Assembly: GCA_003864495.1 (NCBI GenBank)
Contig: ML133389.1
Coordinates: forward strand, 310,001-374,000
Source of the DNA: Nemopilema nomurai
Lineage: Eukaryota > Cnidaria > Scyphozoa > Rhizostomeae > Rhizostomatidae
Direction: 5' to 3'
Length of the DNA: 64,000 bases
Each line of letters starts with the position of its first letter. Within the stretch, counting starts at the first letter, position 1. The position numbers and the translations under genes are program-made. A model generated the notes under the pieces. It did no database searches and was not told the origin of the DNA. It was given only the letters and a program-made list of their open reading frames with translations. Below, one piece after another: positions 31,738-43,328 of the stretch.

Positions 31738-32623
31738 TCATTTAGGCATAGTATTTAGCAAGTGATGTTTTAGATTCTTTTTGAATAAAAATCTTGAGGT
31801 AGAGTCTCGGATGTCAGCTGATAGGTCATTCCAGAGTTTTGCTCCCATATATCGAATGGACTTTAAGCCAAATTGAAGCGTATTTTTTTTATCTAGATAG
31901 ATATCTCCTCGGAAAGACTGCCTTGTTTCATAGTGATGGACTGAAATATTTAGTGGGAAGAAATTGTTAAAGCAACTCGGTGTTAACTTGTTTATTGATT
32001 CAAAAACAAATGTTAATAACCGGAGTTTAAATATGTCATGAAGTCTGAGTAACTTCAGACTTACAAAGATTGGTTTTGAATGGGAAAAGGCCTTTTCATG
32101 TGAGATTGCTCTAACAGCTCTTTTTTGCAGTTTGAAAATAGGGTCAACATATGAGGCAAATGTTTGACCCCCCCAAACAATGATACCGTACTGGAGAAAT
32201 GACATAAATAGAGAATTGTAGATGCATATTAGAGAATCAGTTGGTAAAAAATGTCTGATTTTGAAAAAAACTCCGCATGTTCTTGCCAGTTTTTTGGAGA
32301 GTTCATTTAGATGAACTTTCCAACTAAGATGTTCATCCAGAAGAAGTCCCAAAAATCTTACATGATTTACCCTGGTGATATGTTGTTCACCAATTTTAAT
32401 TAGGATGTCGGATGGGATAGTTTTGCTGGAAGAGTGAAAAATTATGTAATTAGTTTTACTTATATTCAATGAAAGTCTGTTAGCATCAAGCCATTTTTGC
32501 ACATTTTTCAATTCTGCATTTACGTTCCTAACAAGATCATATATTGATTTGGATTGGTAATAAATGTTTGTATCGTCTGCAAAAAGGTAAAAGTTCATTT
32601 TCTTTGAGACATTTGGTAAGTCA
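31738..32623 (-). pseudogene. LINE reverse transcriptase, C-terminal part
   Basis: Open from the insertion junction to a stop at 31738. It begins NDLPNVSKK, then YLFADDTNIYYQ with the catalytic FADD box, RLSLNISKTNYIIF, VRFLGLLLDEHLSW and the C-terminal GAKLWNDLSADI tail. This is the continuation of the polymerase cut at 36487; across the AT duplication the protein would read FINDLPN, the normal family motif. Confidence 0.92.
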
Positions 32624-32728
32624 TTAGCCTTGTTCATGCCGGGCGGACTGGGAACTAGTTAGCTTTCGTGTAGGGAAATTTTTTGTTGTTGTTGTTGCGC
32701 TTCTTCTTTTTCATTGCGTTTTGACAAA

Positions 32729-34273
32729 ATGGTTCGATGGTTTTGCAGCTCCGCTCTTTGTTTCAATAATCATAGTTCTCTTGATGACAACGGGAAGCCA
32801 ATAAAGTTTTACAGACTTCCTAGAAACCCAGAAATACAGGCTGAGTATCGCAAGATTTTAAAGACCTCGGGCCTTAATTGGAAGAACGGACATATTTGTG
32901 CAGAGCATTGGAAAAATGGCCTAAGAAAGGACACAAACGATTTGCCAAATGTCGCAGTGCCATCAAGTCAGATTGAACGTCACCGTATTAAATATGATAA
33001 TGCATTAAGAATTGTTAATTCTGCCACTAATGTATCAGCAAAACAGAGGGAAACTTTGAAGAAAGTGAAGAAAAAGTACGAACTTGTGATGAGAATTGCT
33101 AGTGCCTCGAGCAGTGCAAGACCAGAAAGAAGAGTTTTGCCTGAGCGAAATAACGGTCAAGAAGCATCTGCCTCAACATCAAACTTGAATGTTGGTAAAT
33201 GTAATACACCTTCACAGCAGCATGAGCATAACGACACTCAAGCAGTTGTTGATTTGGAAAAAAAAATAAAAGAATTGGAAGATTCGCTTAAAGTAACAGA
33301 AGAAGAAAAGAGTCAGTTGGAGATTCGGAACCAAGAGCTTCTATCTGTTATTGATAAACTGCAGGGAAAAGAATTTACTTATATGAATTTGGTAAAAAAT
33401 ACACACAACTTTTCCTATCTCACAGGATTAACTGTTGCACAGTTTGATTTGATCTTCACCTGTGTTGAGCCTTACATTCACTTGATTCCTTACCCACACT
33501 CAAAGGGTTCGGGTCAAAGATCTGTTGACACAAAAACAGAGCTAGTGACGGTTTTGGCAATATGTAGACATTCTCTTCATTTTGGTGTAATGGCTATTAT
33601 GCTGCACAAGTCAAGAATTACTGTTCAGAGAATTTTTACTGCATGGGTCATTTTTTTGGCAACATTATTCAATCAAGTAGATCTCAAACCATGTGGCAAG
33701 TTTTTATTGCAAAAGATGCCAAAAATTTTCAAAGAAACAGGTCATGGTGACACCGACCTTATTATTGATGCAACTGAATTCAAATTTCAAAGTGCCAGTA
33801 ACTTTGAACTGAATTCTTTGATGTTCTCAAACTATAAAAACACGGTCACTGGAAAAGCTCTTATTGGCATTGCCCCTCACGGGATGGGAATATTATTCAG
33901 TGAAATATACCCTGGATCTATTTCAGATTCAGAGATTACAGAAAAAGCTGAAGCTCTTAACTTTGTTGAAGAAGAACATGAAATAATGTCAGACAGAGGA
34001 TTTTCTATACAAGTATTATGTTCGATCAAAGGGGTTGCTTTAAACAGACCAAAAGAAAAGGACTGTGATCAGTTTTTGCAAAAAGATGTGGCTTCAAATT
34101 TTGATATTGCAGCAACACGTATACATGTTGAGCGGTTTATTGGCAGGGTGAGAAACTGGACAATTTTAAACAAAGTTTGGCCTTTGAACCAGATTGACCT
34201 GCTTTCATCAACATGGCAGATGCTTTGCCATGTTGTTAACTTAACAATGCCTCCAATTGGACCAAAATATTAA
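32729..34273 (+). CDS. THAP-DDE transposase, intact (ISL2EU 3)
   Basis: 514 aa from the ATG at 32729 (MVRWFCSSALC). THAP domain: CSSALC, IKFYRLP, ICAEHW and LPNVAVPS; the pair is Cys-x2-His. A coiled coil follows (about residues 170-225, KKIKELEDSLKVTEEEKSQL), then the catalytic core with LIIDATEFKFQS, GSISDSEIT and RIHVERFIGRV, so all three acidic residues are kept. No breaks. The coiled coil is longer than in copies 1 and 2, and the ends differ, so this is a separate subfamily. Confidence 0.92.
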   Translation: MVRWFCSSALCFNNHSSLDDNGKPIKFYRLPRNPEIQAEYRKILKTSGLNWKNGHICAEHWKNGLRKDTNDLPNVAVPSSQIERHRIKYDNALRIVNSATNVSAKQRETLKKVKKKYELVMRIASASSSARPERRVLPERNNGQEASASTSNLNVGKCNTPSQQHEHNDTQAVVDLEKKIKELEDSLKVTEEEKSQLEIRNQELLSVIDKLQGKEFTYMNLVKNTHNFSYLTGLTVAQFDLIFTCVEPYIHLIPYPHSKGSGQRSVDTKTELVTVLAICRHSLHFGVMAIMLHKSRITVQRIFTAWVIFLATLFNQVDLKPCGKFLLQKMPKIFKETGHGDTDLIIDATEFKFQSASNFELNSLMFSNYKNTVTGKALIGIAPHGMGILFSEIYPGSISDSEITEKAEALNFVEEEHEIMSDRGFSIQVLCSIKGVALNRPKEKDCDQFLQKDVASNFDIAATRIHVERFIGRVRNWTILNKVWPLNQIDLLSSTWQMLCHVVNLTMPPIGPKY

Positions 34274-34346
34274 ATTTAGCAAGAAAATATTCAAAAGTAC
34301 TCTTGTTCGTTTCCTTATTGTGATCTCATCAACAACACAAAAGTCA

Positions 34347-36302
34347 TTATAAAACATTTTCTTTAAACTTGTCCAAAAACTGTATCTGTGGAATATCTCT
34401 ACATAAAGTTTTTATTATTGTTCTAAGTGTTTTTAATGATTCAAAGTTTGGTGTGACACCAATAAGCTTCTTACCAAGCATTCTGTATTCATTCAACTCT
34501 TGGTGTGGCCATACCAGGATCTTATTATTGCATATCATTGAGTCTACAACGTCCTGGATAACTGAGATGAGGGAATGATTCCTTTTAATAAGAAAATAAT
34601 GGCTCCTCCCAGTTTCAGGGTGGTAAGATTGTAGTATTGCAAACATGGCATTTGTGCATTTCATTTGCAACTGGCATTGCACAAAGTACTGTGGACATTT
34701 TGTCAATCCCGAAAGTGGACCATCTGAGTTTTCTGCTCGAGTTTTAACCTCTAATAAAATTGCTGCTGGTCCAAGCCCATCTGGGCTGGCACCATATCTT
34801 TCATTGACAGGGTCAATGAAAAATCCACAAGATTTTATTGTGGCATTAGAGTCCTGCATCATTTTTGCAATGGCAATAGCTTCAAATTGCCTACCCCGTT
34901 GGATGTTTCTTATCTTTGAAATGTCGCTTTCAATATGTCCTTCTCTTATGATACCCATGTAAGTATCAAGCTTTGCCTTGCCATAAAAGCCCAGAAGAGC
35001 TGGTAGTCTGCTGGCAGTCACTTTATGTCTTCTTGCCTCTTGCCATGCTTCTGTATTTTGTACAATGTCAACATAATTAGAGCCCCCTGGGCATGGGGCT
35101 TCTAGAAAACTGATGTCAAGTGTTACGATGGGCAGCTCTTCTGATAACTGCCTGTCAAGGTCATCCCATATTTCCTTGTGTACAAGGTTTTTGCTGTCAT
35201 ACACTGTCACTGTTTTTTCAGCTGACAAATTAATACCTTCTTCACTTTGAAGTTCAGTTGAGGTTATTGCTTGGCCATTCTTTGATTTCACTGGGTTGTT
35301 TTTAAAGGAATCCTGTCTTGCTATGTTGTTTTTCGTGATAGCAGGAAAACCAAAAATTGTTTTATCAAACAGTTCAGTCTTGCAATACTGATGATCTGTG
35401 AGTGCACATGCTGCACGATAATTATACTTGTAAAACAAGTGCTGCCCTAATGACGATTTTCTTCCAACTGGAGAGTCCAAAACAACTGAATAAATGTGGT
35501 CTTCGATTGGTTTCTCTTTCTTCAGCTTCTCAGTAAGCTCATTGATGATTTGACTGACATCCCTTTTTAAATAGCTTTCAGATGAATCAGCTGGTGAAAT
35601 GACAATTTTTTTGTTTTCCCTCCTGATTTTAGCAGACTTTACCTTTATATCTTTGAGAGGAATCATCGGAATTGATCCTTTCTTTGTTCTTCTGTGCCAT
35701 TTCTGTAATTGCTGAGTGCAAGTGAGCTCAAGGATCTTCTCACCAGTATTATGATAATGCTTCAAAAACAACAGTAAGGCCAAAACATGGCAACAAAGCC
35801 CACTTGTACCAACTGGGCAAATATAGTAAGCACTTTTGATTTCTCTGTCTTGAAAAAGCACCACCGCAGGTCTAAGCTGGTGTCCATAAGACTTTTTAAT
35901 CATTGCTTTAGCAAATATCATATTGTTATCTCTTAAAAACTTCATAGCAGCAATTTTTCGGCTCTGCAGCATCCTGTAAGCCTTTTGTTGTTGCCCTGAG
36001 TTTCCTTGCAGTTTTGCAGAAACATACCTTGTAAACATATCTTCAGTAACCACAGGGTACTGAACATCATCTGACTTCCAGTTGGCGCTCGGCGGTGGTA
36101 TTAACTTTGGGTCCAGACTTGTGGAAAACTCGTAATTCTTGTTCACTTTATCCTTGAGCTTCTTTACAAGGCCAGGGTAGCGTTGAAATTTTGTTATTCT
36201 TTGTCTAAGTTCTTGAACTGTACCGCTGGTTGATTGGCCTAATTGTTGAAGCCAACTCACGCACTCTACCCTCGACCAAGACGTATGAAGACGATCATCC
36301 AT
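34347..36302 (-). CDS. SAP-SWIM-YqaJ nuclease, intact (ISL2EU 3)
   Basis: 651 aa from the ATG at 36302. SAP-like start (CVSWLQQLGQSTSGTVQELR); SWIM-type finger (YYICPVGTSGLCCHVLALL, about residue 160); YqaJ nuclease with RRHKVTASRLPALLGF, RYGASPDGLGP, ILLEVKTRAE (Glu-x-Lys) and YFVQCQLQM. It ends about 75 bp from the transposase stop, so the two transcripts must converge closely. There is no PHD-like tail, unlike copy 2. Confidence 0.9.
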   Translation of the reverse strand: MDDRLHTSWSRVECVSWLQQLGQSTSGTVQELRQRITKFQRYPGLVKKLKDKVNKNYEFSTSLDPKLIPPPSANWKSDDVQYPVVTEDMFTRYVSAKLQGNSGQQQKAYRMLQSRKIAAMKFLRDNNMIFAKAMIKKSYGHQLRPAVVLFQDREIKSAYYICPVGTSGLCCHVLALLLFLKHYHNTGEKILELTCTQQLQKWHRRTKKGSIPMIPLKDIKVKSAKIRRENKKIVISPADSSESYLKRDVSQIINELTEKLKKEKPIEDHIYSVVLDSPVGRKSSLGQHLFYKYNYRAACALTDHQYCKTELFDKTIFGFPAITKNNIARQDSFKNNPVKSKNGQAITSTELQSEEGINLSAEKTVTVYDSKNLVHKEIWDDLDRQLSEELPIVTLDISFLEAPCPGGSNYVDIVQNTEAWQEARRHKVTASRLPALLGFYGKAKLDTYMGIIREGHIESDISKIRNIQRGRQFEAIAIAKMMQDSNATIKSCGFFIDPVNERYGASPDGLGPAAILLEVKTRAENSDGPLSGLTKCPQYFVQCQLQMKCTNAMFAILQSYHPETGRSHYFLIKRNHSLISVIQDVVDSMICNNKILVWPHQELNEYRMLGKKLIGVTPNFESLKTLRTIIKTLCRDIPQIQFLDKFKENVL

Positions 36303-36485
36303 GCTGCTAGTATATTTATCTGCAGATCTTATTTACAGGATTCTGTATAACTTCATTAGCTTCCCTCTGTCATCAAGATAACTGTGATAATTGAAGCAAG
36401 AAAGAGTGGAACTGACAACAACAACAAATATTTTCCCTACACTGAAACTAACTAGTTCCCAGTCCGCCCGGTATGAACAAGGCTA

Positions 36486-38480
36486 ATTGATAAAATTTAA
36501 AAAAAGCAACGGTCCTAGTACAGATCCCTGTGGCACACCGCATGTGATTTTTAGTAATTCAGAATTTACGCCATTGACTGAAACAAACTGACGTCTTTCT
36601 GAAAGGTAGGACCGAAACCAAGCCAGGGCCTCTCCTCTGATACCATAATGTTCAAGTTTGTTAATCAAAATATCATGGTTAACAGTATCGGAGGCTTTTT
36701 GCAGGTCGACAAATATTCCACATCCATATTTCCTATTGTCAAGAGAATTTCTTATTGCTTCAGTCATACTAATCAAAGCATGGTCAATTCAATGATTTTC
36801 CTGAAAACCAAATTGTAAGGGGTAGATTACTTTGTTATGAGTAATAAACGAATAGAGTCGTTTGTACATTAATTTTTCATATAATTTGCTGAAAACTGGC
36901 AACAGCGATATAGGCCTGTAGTTTGACTTAGTTTCTGTGTCCCCCTTTTTAAAGACAGGAATTACCTGGGCTACTTTTAATTTATTTGGAAAGATTCCTT
37001 TGAAGAACGACTGATTGATGAGTGTAGCTAAGGAATTCGAAATATAGGGTCCTAGAATTTTCAATAGATTTATCGGAATACTGTGGGGCCCAGAAGACTT
37101 TGATGAGTCCAATTTAGAGATTTCATTCTCAACTTCAATATGATCGACTGGAGAGAGGAAGATTGAATTTAAGTTTTTATTATCAAGATAATCAATAGGG
37201 GACTCAGATATTTTTGGTAAAGTTTTGGTAATATTCTCAGCAACATTGACAAAGTACTCGTTAAAGATATTAGAAATTTTAGTTGTGTCAGAAATTATTT
37301 CTTCTTTATCCTTGATTTTGCCAATACTTGCAGGGACAGAGCCTTTGCTAGAGATAATTGATTTTATGCCTACCCACAGTTTTTTCATATTTTGACAATT
37401 TATAGTTTAGCTTGCTTTTCTTTATCTCATTTGTTACCCGATTTCTGAATTTTCTGTAGAGTTGAAGATTGCTATATGATCTATTTCTTTTCATTTTTCT
37501 AAACATGTGATCACGAATTCGCATCATTTTTTGTATTCTGCTGTTGATCCAAGGTTTTGCTTTTATTTTTGATTCTTTTTTGTGCACTTTTTAACTGGTA
37601 CATGTTTTTCAACAAGCATATTAATGTCTTGAGAGAATTTGTTATAGTTTCCATTAATATCGGTATCGTTATCAATATAGCTCAATTCTAATTTATTAAA
37701 GTCAGAAATAAAAGATCTCTCGTCAAAAGAAGAGTAGTCATGTTTATAGGTCACCGACCTATTGTATTCCATATTAGCGTTTTTAAGAATTAGAAATTGC
37801 GGGAAATGGTCGGAAATTTGGGTTAGAATATTACCACATGTAATTTCAGAATTCGTTAAGTTTGTGAAAATGTTATCAATTATTGTCGACGAGTTATAGG
37901 AAATTCTTGTTGGGTGATTTATACAAGGCAAGAAGTTGTATGAAAAGAAAGTATTGACAAAATCATTGGTAGGCGCGTGAGAGTCGAAATTTATAAGGTT
38001 TATATTGAAATCGCCCATCATAAATACCTTTTTTTTTTGATTAGTTTTGGAAGAGTACCTTTAAGATATTCAGTAAATTTTTCAATGTCAGAACCAGGAT
38101 GTCTATAGATGCAGCAGAATAAGAAATTTTTTCCAAGTTTATTATCTATTTCGACCCAAACTGCTTCAAATTCATCACAGTCCAAGCTGAGGTTATTGCA
38201 TAATTTAGAATTCAAGGACTTCTTGACATAAAGTCGTACACCTCCATTTTGGCTTGACGATTTAGTGTCGTAATGATTATATCCTTCAATGCTGACATTT
38301 GTTAAAATTTCATTTTGAGTTTGATTCCATGTCTCAGAAACTCCTAAAATATCAAAATTAATTTTAGCCTGAGCACATAGATTAATAAGTTCATCATGGT
38401 GTAAAGAAAGACTTCTTATATTTGTATGAAGAATGGAAAGATCGCGAGAATCGTACCTGAGGGAACTAAGTTCAGGAACT
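36486..38480 (-). pseudogene. LINE endonuclease and N-terminal reverse transcriptase
   Basis: Endonuclease landmarks: LSILHTNIRSL, FDILGVSETW, WVEIDNKLG, CCIYRHPG, GDFNINL and SDHFPQ, the APE-type order. Then [52 protein letters not shown] and [13 protein letters not shown]. Breaks: a frameshift in a T-run at about 38030, frameshifts near 37580 and 37390, and a TGA at 36788-36790 where the family has Ser. It joins the fragment at 32623 across the ISL2EU. Confidence 0.9.
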
Positions 38481-38704
38481 AAGAAAAGTATGAGTTAAGG
38501 GCATAATAATACTAAAATGAACAATTTTAATAATGTTGACAATAGTGCTGAATCCAGATGAACGTGTTTTAGATTATATATTGTAAAGGTAGTGAATGAT
38601 GATGAGGTATGTAGTAAATAGATTGCAGAGGATAATATACCGTTTGCAGGACCTGTCTTCGTTAGACAGTCGACATGGAGGATATTAGAATCGTCAAACT
38701 CCAT

Positions 38705-39674
38705 CTGTGGTTTTTTTGGTTGACTTGTTAGTCTTTCTGTTTAAAAGAGATTGAGAATAATTATTTGGTCTAATGGTTAAAAATTCCAAAGAAACAGTAA
38801 CGCATAGCTTTAACAAGTGCAATATTAAACAATTGTACTCTGCCTACCATTTTCTTCTTCCTCTAACCCATTCAAGATCTCTTCATCAGATTCCGAGTTG
38901 TCCAAGCAAACAACATTTGCGGGCTCTGTCAACGGGAGAGTTTAATCAATCAAAAATTTTGAGTTATTCAAAAAATCGAAGAAGTCTTTAATTCCGAAAG
39001 TTTTGTGTTGAAGAGGCAAGGAAGTATGTACCTATTACCCTAATTCTCCGCTGAAAAACGCATGCGCGTATAAACAGAGACGCATACGCCCACAAATGGA
39101 ATCTTTAACAATAAAATTGCATGAGTAATGATCCAACAATAAGCTCTGGATATTTTAACAGTTATTGAAAAGCAACTTCCTCAAGATCCAAATTATTAGT
39201 TTTTCATTCAGTTTCTTGTATTCACCATCATGTCATTTTATACTCAAAGAACAATAAAATGCAAGAAGTGTAATCGGGGAAGCATGTAAACATTGTCAAA
39301 GAAAAACTAGATAGCAATATAGCTGTTGCTGGTTTTTCATCATTCTCGCACAAGCCGTAAGATTAAGATCCATATTTAAGCCACAGCGCCTTAAGTGGGG
39401 CAATTGGGTATGTTGTGTTTTGATTTAGCTTATATTGCAATAAACGTTTGCAGTACCAGCGAAAAAAATTTGCGTAGAAGTAGAGATAAACCTTTGGGAG
39501 ATTTAGTATAGAAAAGCAAATTTTACTATCTAGCAAGAGAAATTTTTACCATTCAGATCATTCTGCGACGTTTTCTTCAACACTTTCTGTCTTGTTCGCC
39601 AAGAGACTGCAATTTAAAACACGATGGTATGATTGCTTAGGACTATGGCTGTTGATAGCACACTGAAAGGTAAC
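38705..39674. other. non-coding spacer
   Basis: AT-rich; no domain, repeat or element end that I can support. The 72-codon plus-strand ORF at 38773 looks accidental. Confidence 0.4.
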
Positions 39675-40539
39675 TGGGTCATTCCATGTCACAGAGGGAC
39701 AAAATAATCAACTTTGTCACCCATCCCCTCAGAATTTGCTGATTTTTTGTGTAAATATAGGTAAATAAGGATTAAACACAAACTGAAATATTAAAGTGAA
39801 TATCTGAAATAGTTCCAAAAATAGAAACATTTGAAATTTTATGTTTTTTGTCCCAATTTTTCAAAATCCGCCATTTTGAATTTAAAACATTTTTTGAATA
39901 ACCTGAACTGCCATTAAGCATTGGATTCAGGATAGAAAAATTACCAAATCTGAGTAAATTGCACATGCAGATTCCAAAAATGAACTTAAAAACAGATTTT
40001 ACAAAAGGATTAAAGACCTACTTTGATAGATAATTAGACATATAGTTGCCATGGCAACAAAAGCTAGGGACATTTGTGTGAAAATCTCAATGTTGGCAAA
40101 ATGTGACAAGTTTCAAATTTTGCCAACTTTGAGACCAGTCTTAACACTGATTCGCAGCAAAAAATTGAAGAGGTTATATTTTCCGTCTTTGAACAAAATC
40201 TATCTAAAATATCAAGATTTCAAGGAATCAGCCTTGTTGAAGCTGTTCATCATCGAACTCCAGATTATAAAAAAAACAGTAACATATAAAAATTATATGT
40301 ATTAATTGCTGTTTTTGTCAAAATCTTACCATTTCATTAACATATACTTGCTAAAAGTATAAACAATATGTCACTATATATGTCCTGAAGTGGCAAATGC
40401 ATCACTTCTTTTCAATATTTCTGATACATGATTCAATGTCATTTGCTGTAGGCAATATTGTCGCCCAGAGGCAGTTGATGTCATAGGGGCATCAACAACG
40501 CAAAGAACTTTTGAAATTGGAACCCAGCATGTATCAGCT
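39675..40539 (+). repeat. left long inverted-repeat arm
   Basis: Pairs with 44254-45109. It contains an 84-codon ORF (40051-40305, MATKARDICVKIS...) that is also open in the other arm (44742-44488) with three amino-acid changes. This may only reflect arm similarity rather than coding. Confidence 0.85.
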
Positions 40540-43328
40540 CTTCTGGCAATGTGAAAGATCGTGCTGGGAAGTGAGGATGCATGAAACTCACAAGAACCTC
40601 ACTGTTATCGTTATCGGCTTGAGAAATCATGCCCAACCAAAGCTGATCATCATATCTGCACACGATGAAGCTGCCCGAGTAAAATATTTCTTTCCTAATG
40701 GTAGGGCTCATCAGTGAAAGAAAATGTGAAGTCAAGCTCTTTATTTTCTGAAACTCGCTTTGCTCCAATTTTAGTCATAGATATTGGAACAAACTGATGG
40801 TATCCCCTTGTGCAAGGAACTGTTCTTGCAAGCTGAAACCTTGACTTTAATTCTTCTCTTAGGTTACTGATATCACTGCTTGAGAGAAATTCAAAGTGAA
40901 TACCCTTGATATCAGCTTTGCAAAAGTAAACCATTTCATGGACTGACAAAATTTGGTTTGGCATTGGTCGTTGGAGACTTGCTTTTGCCACAAGCCTTTT
41001 CGCCGTAACGCCAATTCCATCACATGGAGATTTGCCGTGGCTAGTGGCAAAAAGTTCCACTGGCATTTGATACCAAAATCTTCCTGATGGTGGCAAAGAT
41101 TCACAAAATTCTTACAATTCTTGTATTGCCCTGCACAGCCATCAGAAAAGTAATGGATCAGCTTTATGCCACAGGGAATTTTCTCCTTTATGTAATGTAC
41201 TGTTTCTTGTAAAATCTTGTAGACCATGCTAACGTCATGGTCAAGGTCATCCGAGAGATATTGATTCGGAAACCATTGAAGCTGGTTCTGTAAATTTGTG
41301 ATAGATTACCACTAGATGTAAAGTGCATTGCCTTTGATTCCAATGGTAACCTTGAGATTAGTCCTGAACAACAAATTTGAAGTTCTCTGAAAAATCCCCA
41401 AGTACTATTACCTCTTCCTGCTTGATCTCTTCCTTAAGAGTCCTCAGGTAATTTGCCTGTGACTTAGTGACGAAAGAATGTGTTGTTATGTTGTCGAGTT
41501 GTCCACACAAAATTTCAATGAACTCTTCCCTATTGCAGTTTGGGTGAGCAACTCTGACCTATCTGCTGTTATCCACTGTTTAAAGCTGATTGCTTCTTCC
41601 AGAATTTCTTTCTCTCTGTCTGACTCATCACCACTTTCTATTTCCTCTAAAGACAGTTCTTCTTTATTTACAAATATTTCTAACAAAGATTCTTTGACAT
41701 TATCGATTCCAGGACACTTAGAGCACCGGTGTATCATGCACTGTTTTGAATCTGAGTTGCAGACAATCATATTAATGAGGTCCTTGAATTGATTTGATAT
41801 ATAAGCAGAGTCTAACAGAAGTTCAACGTTCTGGTGTAATGTGCAAACACATACAGAATTGGTTCCTTTTGGGCCAACTGGAACACACCATTTCGGCCTT
41901 AGACTGGCAAACTTGGAAAAGCCAATGTTGCAAAGAGGCTGCTGTTCTCTGAAAGCAGTATATAGCTCTCGAATTTTGCATAGAATAAGGCGCTTTGAAT
42001 AAGGCGTTGTCTTTTCCCGATGCTGACTGAGTCCTTTTTTCCTGGTAGCTGTCGCGTGAACTCGTCATCACAATAGAACGATATCCCCAAATCTATGACT
42101 TCCTTCTTCAACGTTTTTCCTCTTATTTCGTCTGGCATTGCGATGATTCCCTTTTCTTTCTTGAGAAGCCTTGCTTTCTGAATAGTTGCCTTGGACACCT
42201 TAAACTCTTGAGCTGCCTTCCTGAGTGTCCAAGAATTTGGAGTTAAAGTTAAAATTTGGATTCTTTGGCGCCTATTCACGACTTTCAACTTCTCTTGCAT
42301 TAGATGTATTAAGTGATCAAGATCCTGAACTTTGAGTTTAATTTCAGTAGTTTTAGCATCTTCTGTGTCATCTGGCGCTAAATCCTCTTCATCAACATCA
42401 AGCACTGTTGCTACTTTCTTTAGAAGAGATTCGTGAGCTTGGTTAATCTTTCTCTTCCCATGAGAAACAACTGAATGCTTTGGAACAGCGTGCAGCTTCA
42501 ATGGGGAAACATCCAATTCATGAAGTGTTGCATCTCGTGAATCTTTGCCAGAAGAACATGATACCTCTTTATCAAAATCTTCTTCAAACGCTTCATCAGG
42601 TTCGGCTGCATGGATAGGATTGTTCTTTGTCTCATTCATTCGAATTGTACAAGAGGGGCAAAGCTTTTGGCCAGGAACAACATCAAATCCTCTGGTTACC
42701 AAATCCTTTGCATTTGAGACCACCTGTAATCCAAGGCAACAAACACCATTAACAACTTAGTTAGCTTCAGTTCAGAAAAAGAAATCTTCAAATGATCAGC
42801 AAGATTGGTCTTCATATGAATGAGGCAGTGGAATACACCCTGTTTATTTGGTTGAATTTTTTGTACCTAGACTTGATATTAACCACTATTACAATCAAAC
42901 TTTATAGGATTGCTCAGAGGGCTGGTCCCCCTAATGTCTGCTAAACCTTTAGGAAACTGAAAAAGTGGATTGTAGTCAGTTTATAAAAAATATGGCAAAT
43001 TTCTGCAAAAAATAAAGCTGATTGCTATACTTTGAAACTTGCTACTTTGTAATGAATTTAAGAATGCTTGGTACAAACCTTTTGCTGCCTTCTTATGTAT
43101 CTGGATAGGATTGCAGCAAGTTTTTTGCGCAAGAGAGTACCTTTTGATTAGCAGCTGCTCGTGATGCAAACAGATACCAGCATCTTTGTTAATCAACGAC
43201 AACCCAGACCTCCAAAATATCAGTTCTCTTACAGCACAATCGATTGAATCCAGCCTTTTACTTCCAACCTTTCTCGAAAACGTGAGCTTGTGACATGGGT
43301 CACCCATTTTCTTTCCTACAGAACACAT
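40481..43328 (-). pseudogene. unclassified transposase-like protein, HTH plus SDG/HGK motifs
   Basis: Exon 1 (about 43328-43079) has CHKLTFSRKV and ICLHHEQ ... CCNPIQIHKK, a Cys/His cluster. Exon 2 starts after GATTACAG at 42723: GQKLCPSCTIRMNE, then an HTH (WTLRKAAQEFKVSKATIQKA), a CDDEFTRQLPGKKD block, SLRPKWCV with SVCVCTLHQN, VLGDFSENFKFVVQD (about 41430), HYFSDGCAGQYKNCKNF, ATSHGKSPCDGIGV and a C-terminal LWLGMI ... FMHPHFPARSF. The conserved GDF and SDG Asp residues look like an RNase-H-type catalytic core, which is my inference. I know similar repeat-encoded proteins from invertebrates but no family name. Frameshifts near 41990, 41300, 41050 and 40720 disable it. Confidence 0.6.

Larger units (their letters stand above)
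32624..36485. mobile_element. ISL2EU element copy 3 (3.86 kb), apparently intact
   Basis: Inverted repeats of about 60 bp begin TAGCCTTGTTCATGCCGGGC at 32624 and end with the near-identical inverse at 36485; the AT duplication lies at 32622-32623 and 36486-36487. It contains open THAP-DDE (plus) and SAP-SWIM-YqaJ (minus) genes, tail to tail. The insertion site lies in the LINE polymerase codons for FIN-DLPN, which fixes both ends to the base. Confidence 0.94.
31485..38704 (-). mobile_element. CR1/L2-like LINE retrotransposon, interrupted by ISL2EU copy 3
   Basis: Minus-strand non-LTR element: an APE endonuclease (about 38455-37850), reverse transcriptase (37.4-36.5 kb and 32.6-32.2 kb) and the C-terminal tail (to 31738), then a 3' UTR ending in an AATAAATCAATCAA-type tail at about 31485-31505. 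The ISL2EU at 32624-36485 splits the polymerase. The 5' end is uncertain: an ORF at 38495-38704 may be its start or unrelated. Frameshifts and a stop make it dead. Confidence 0.88.
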
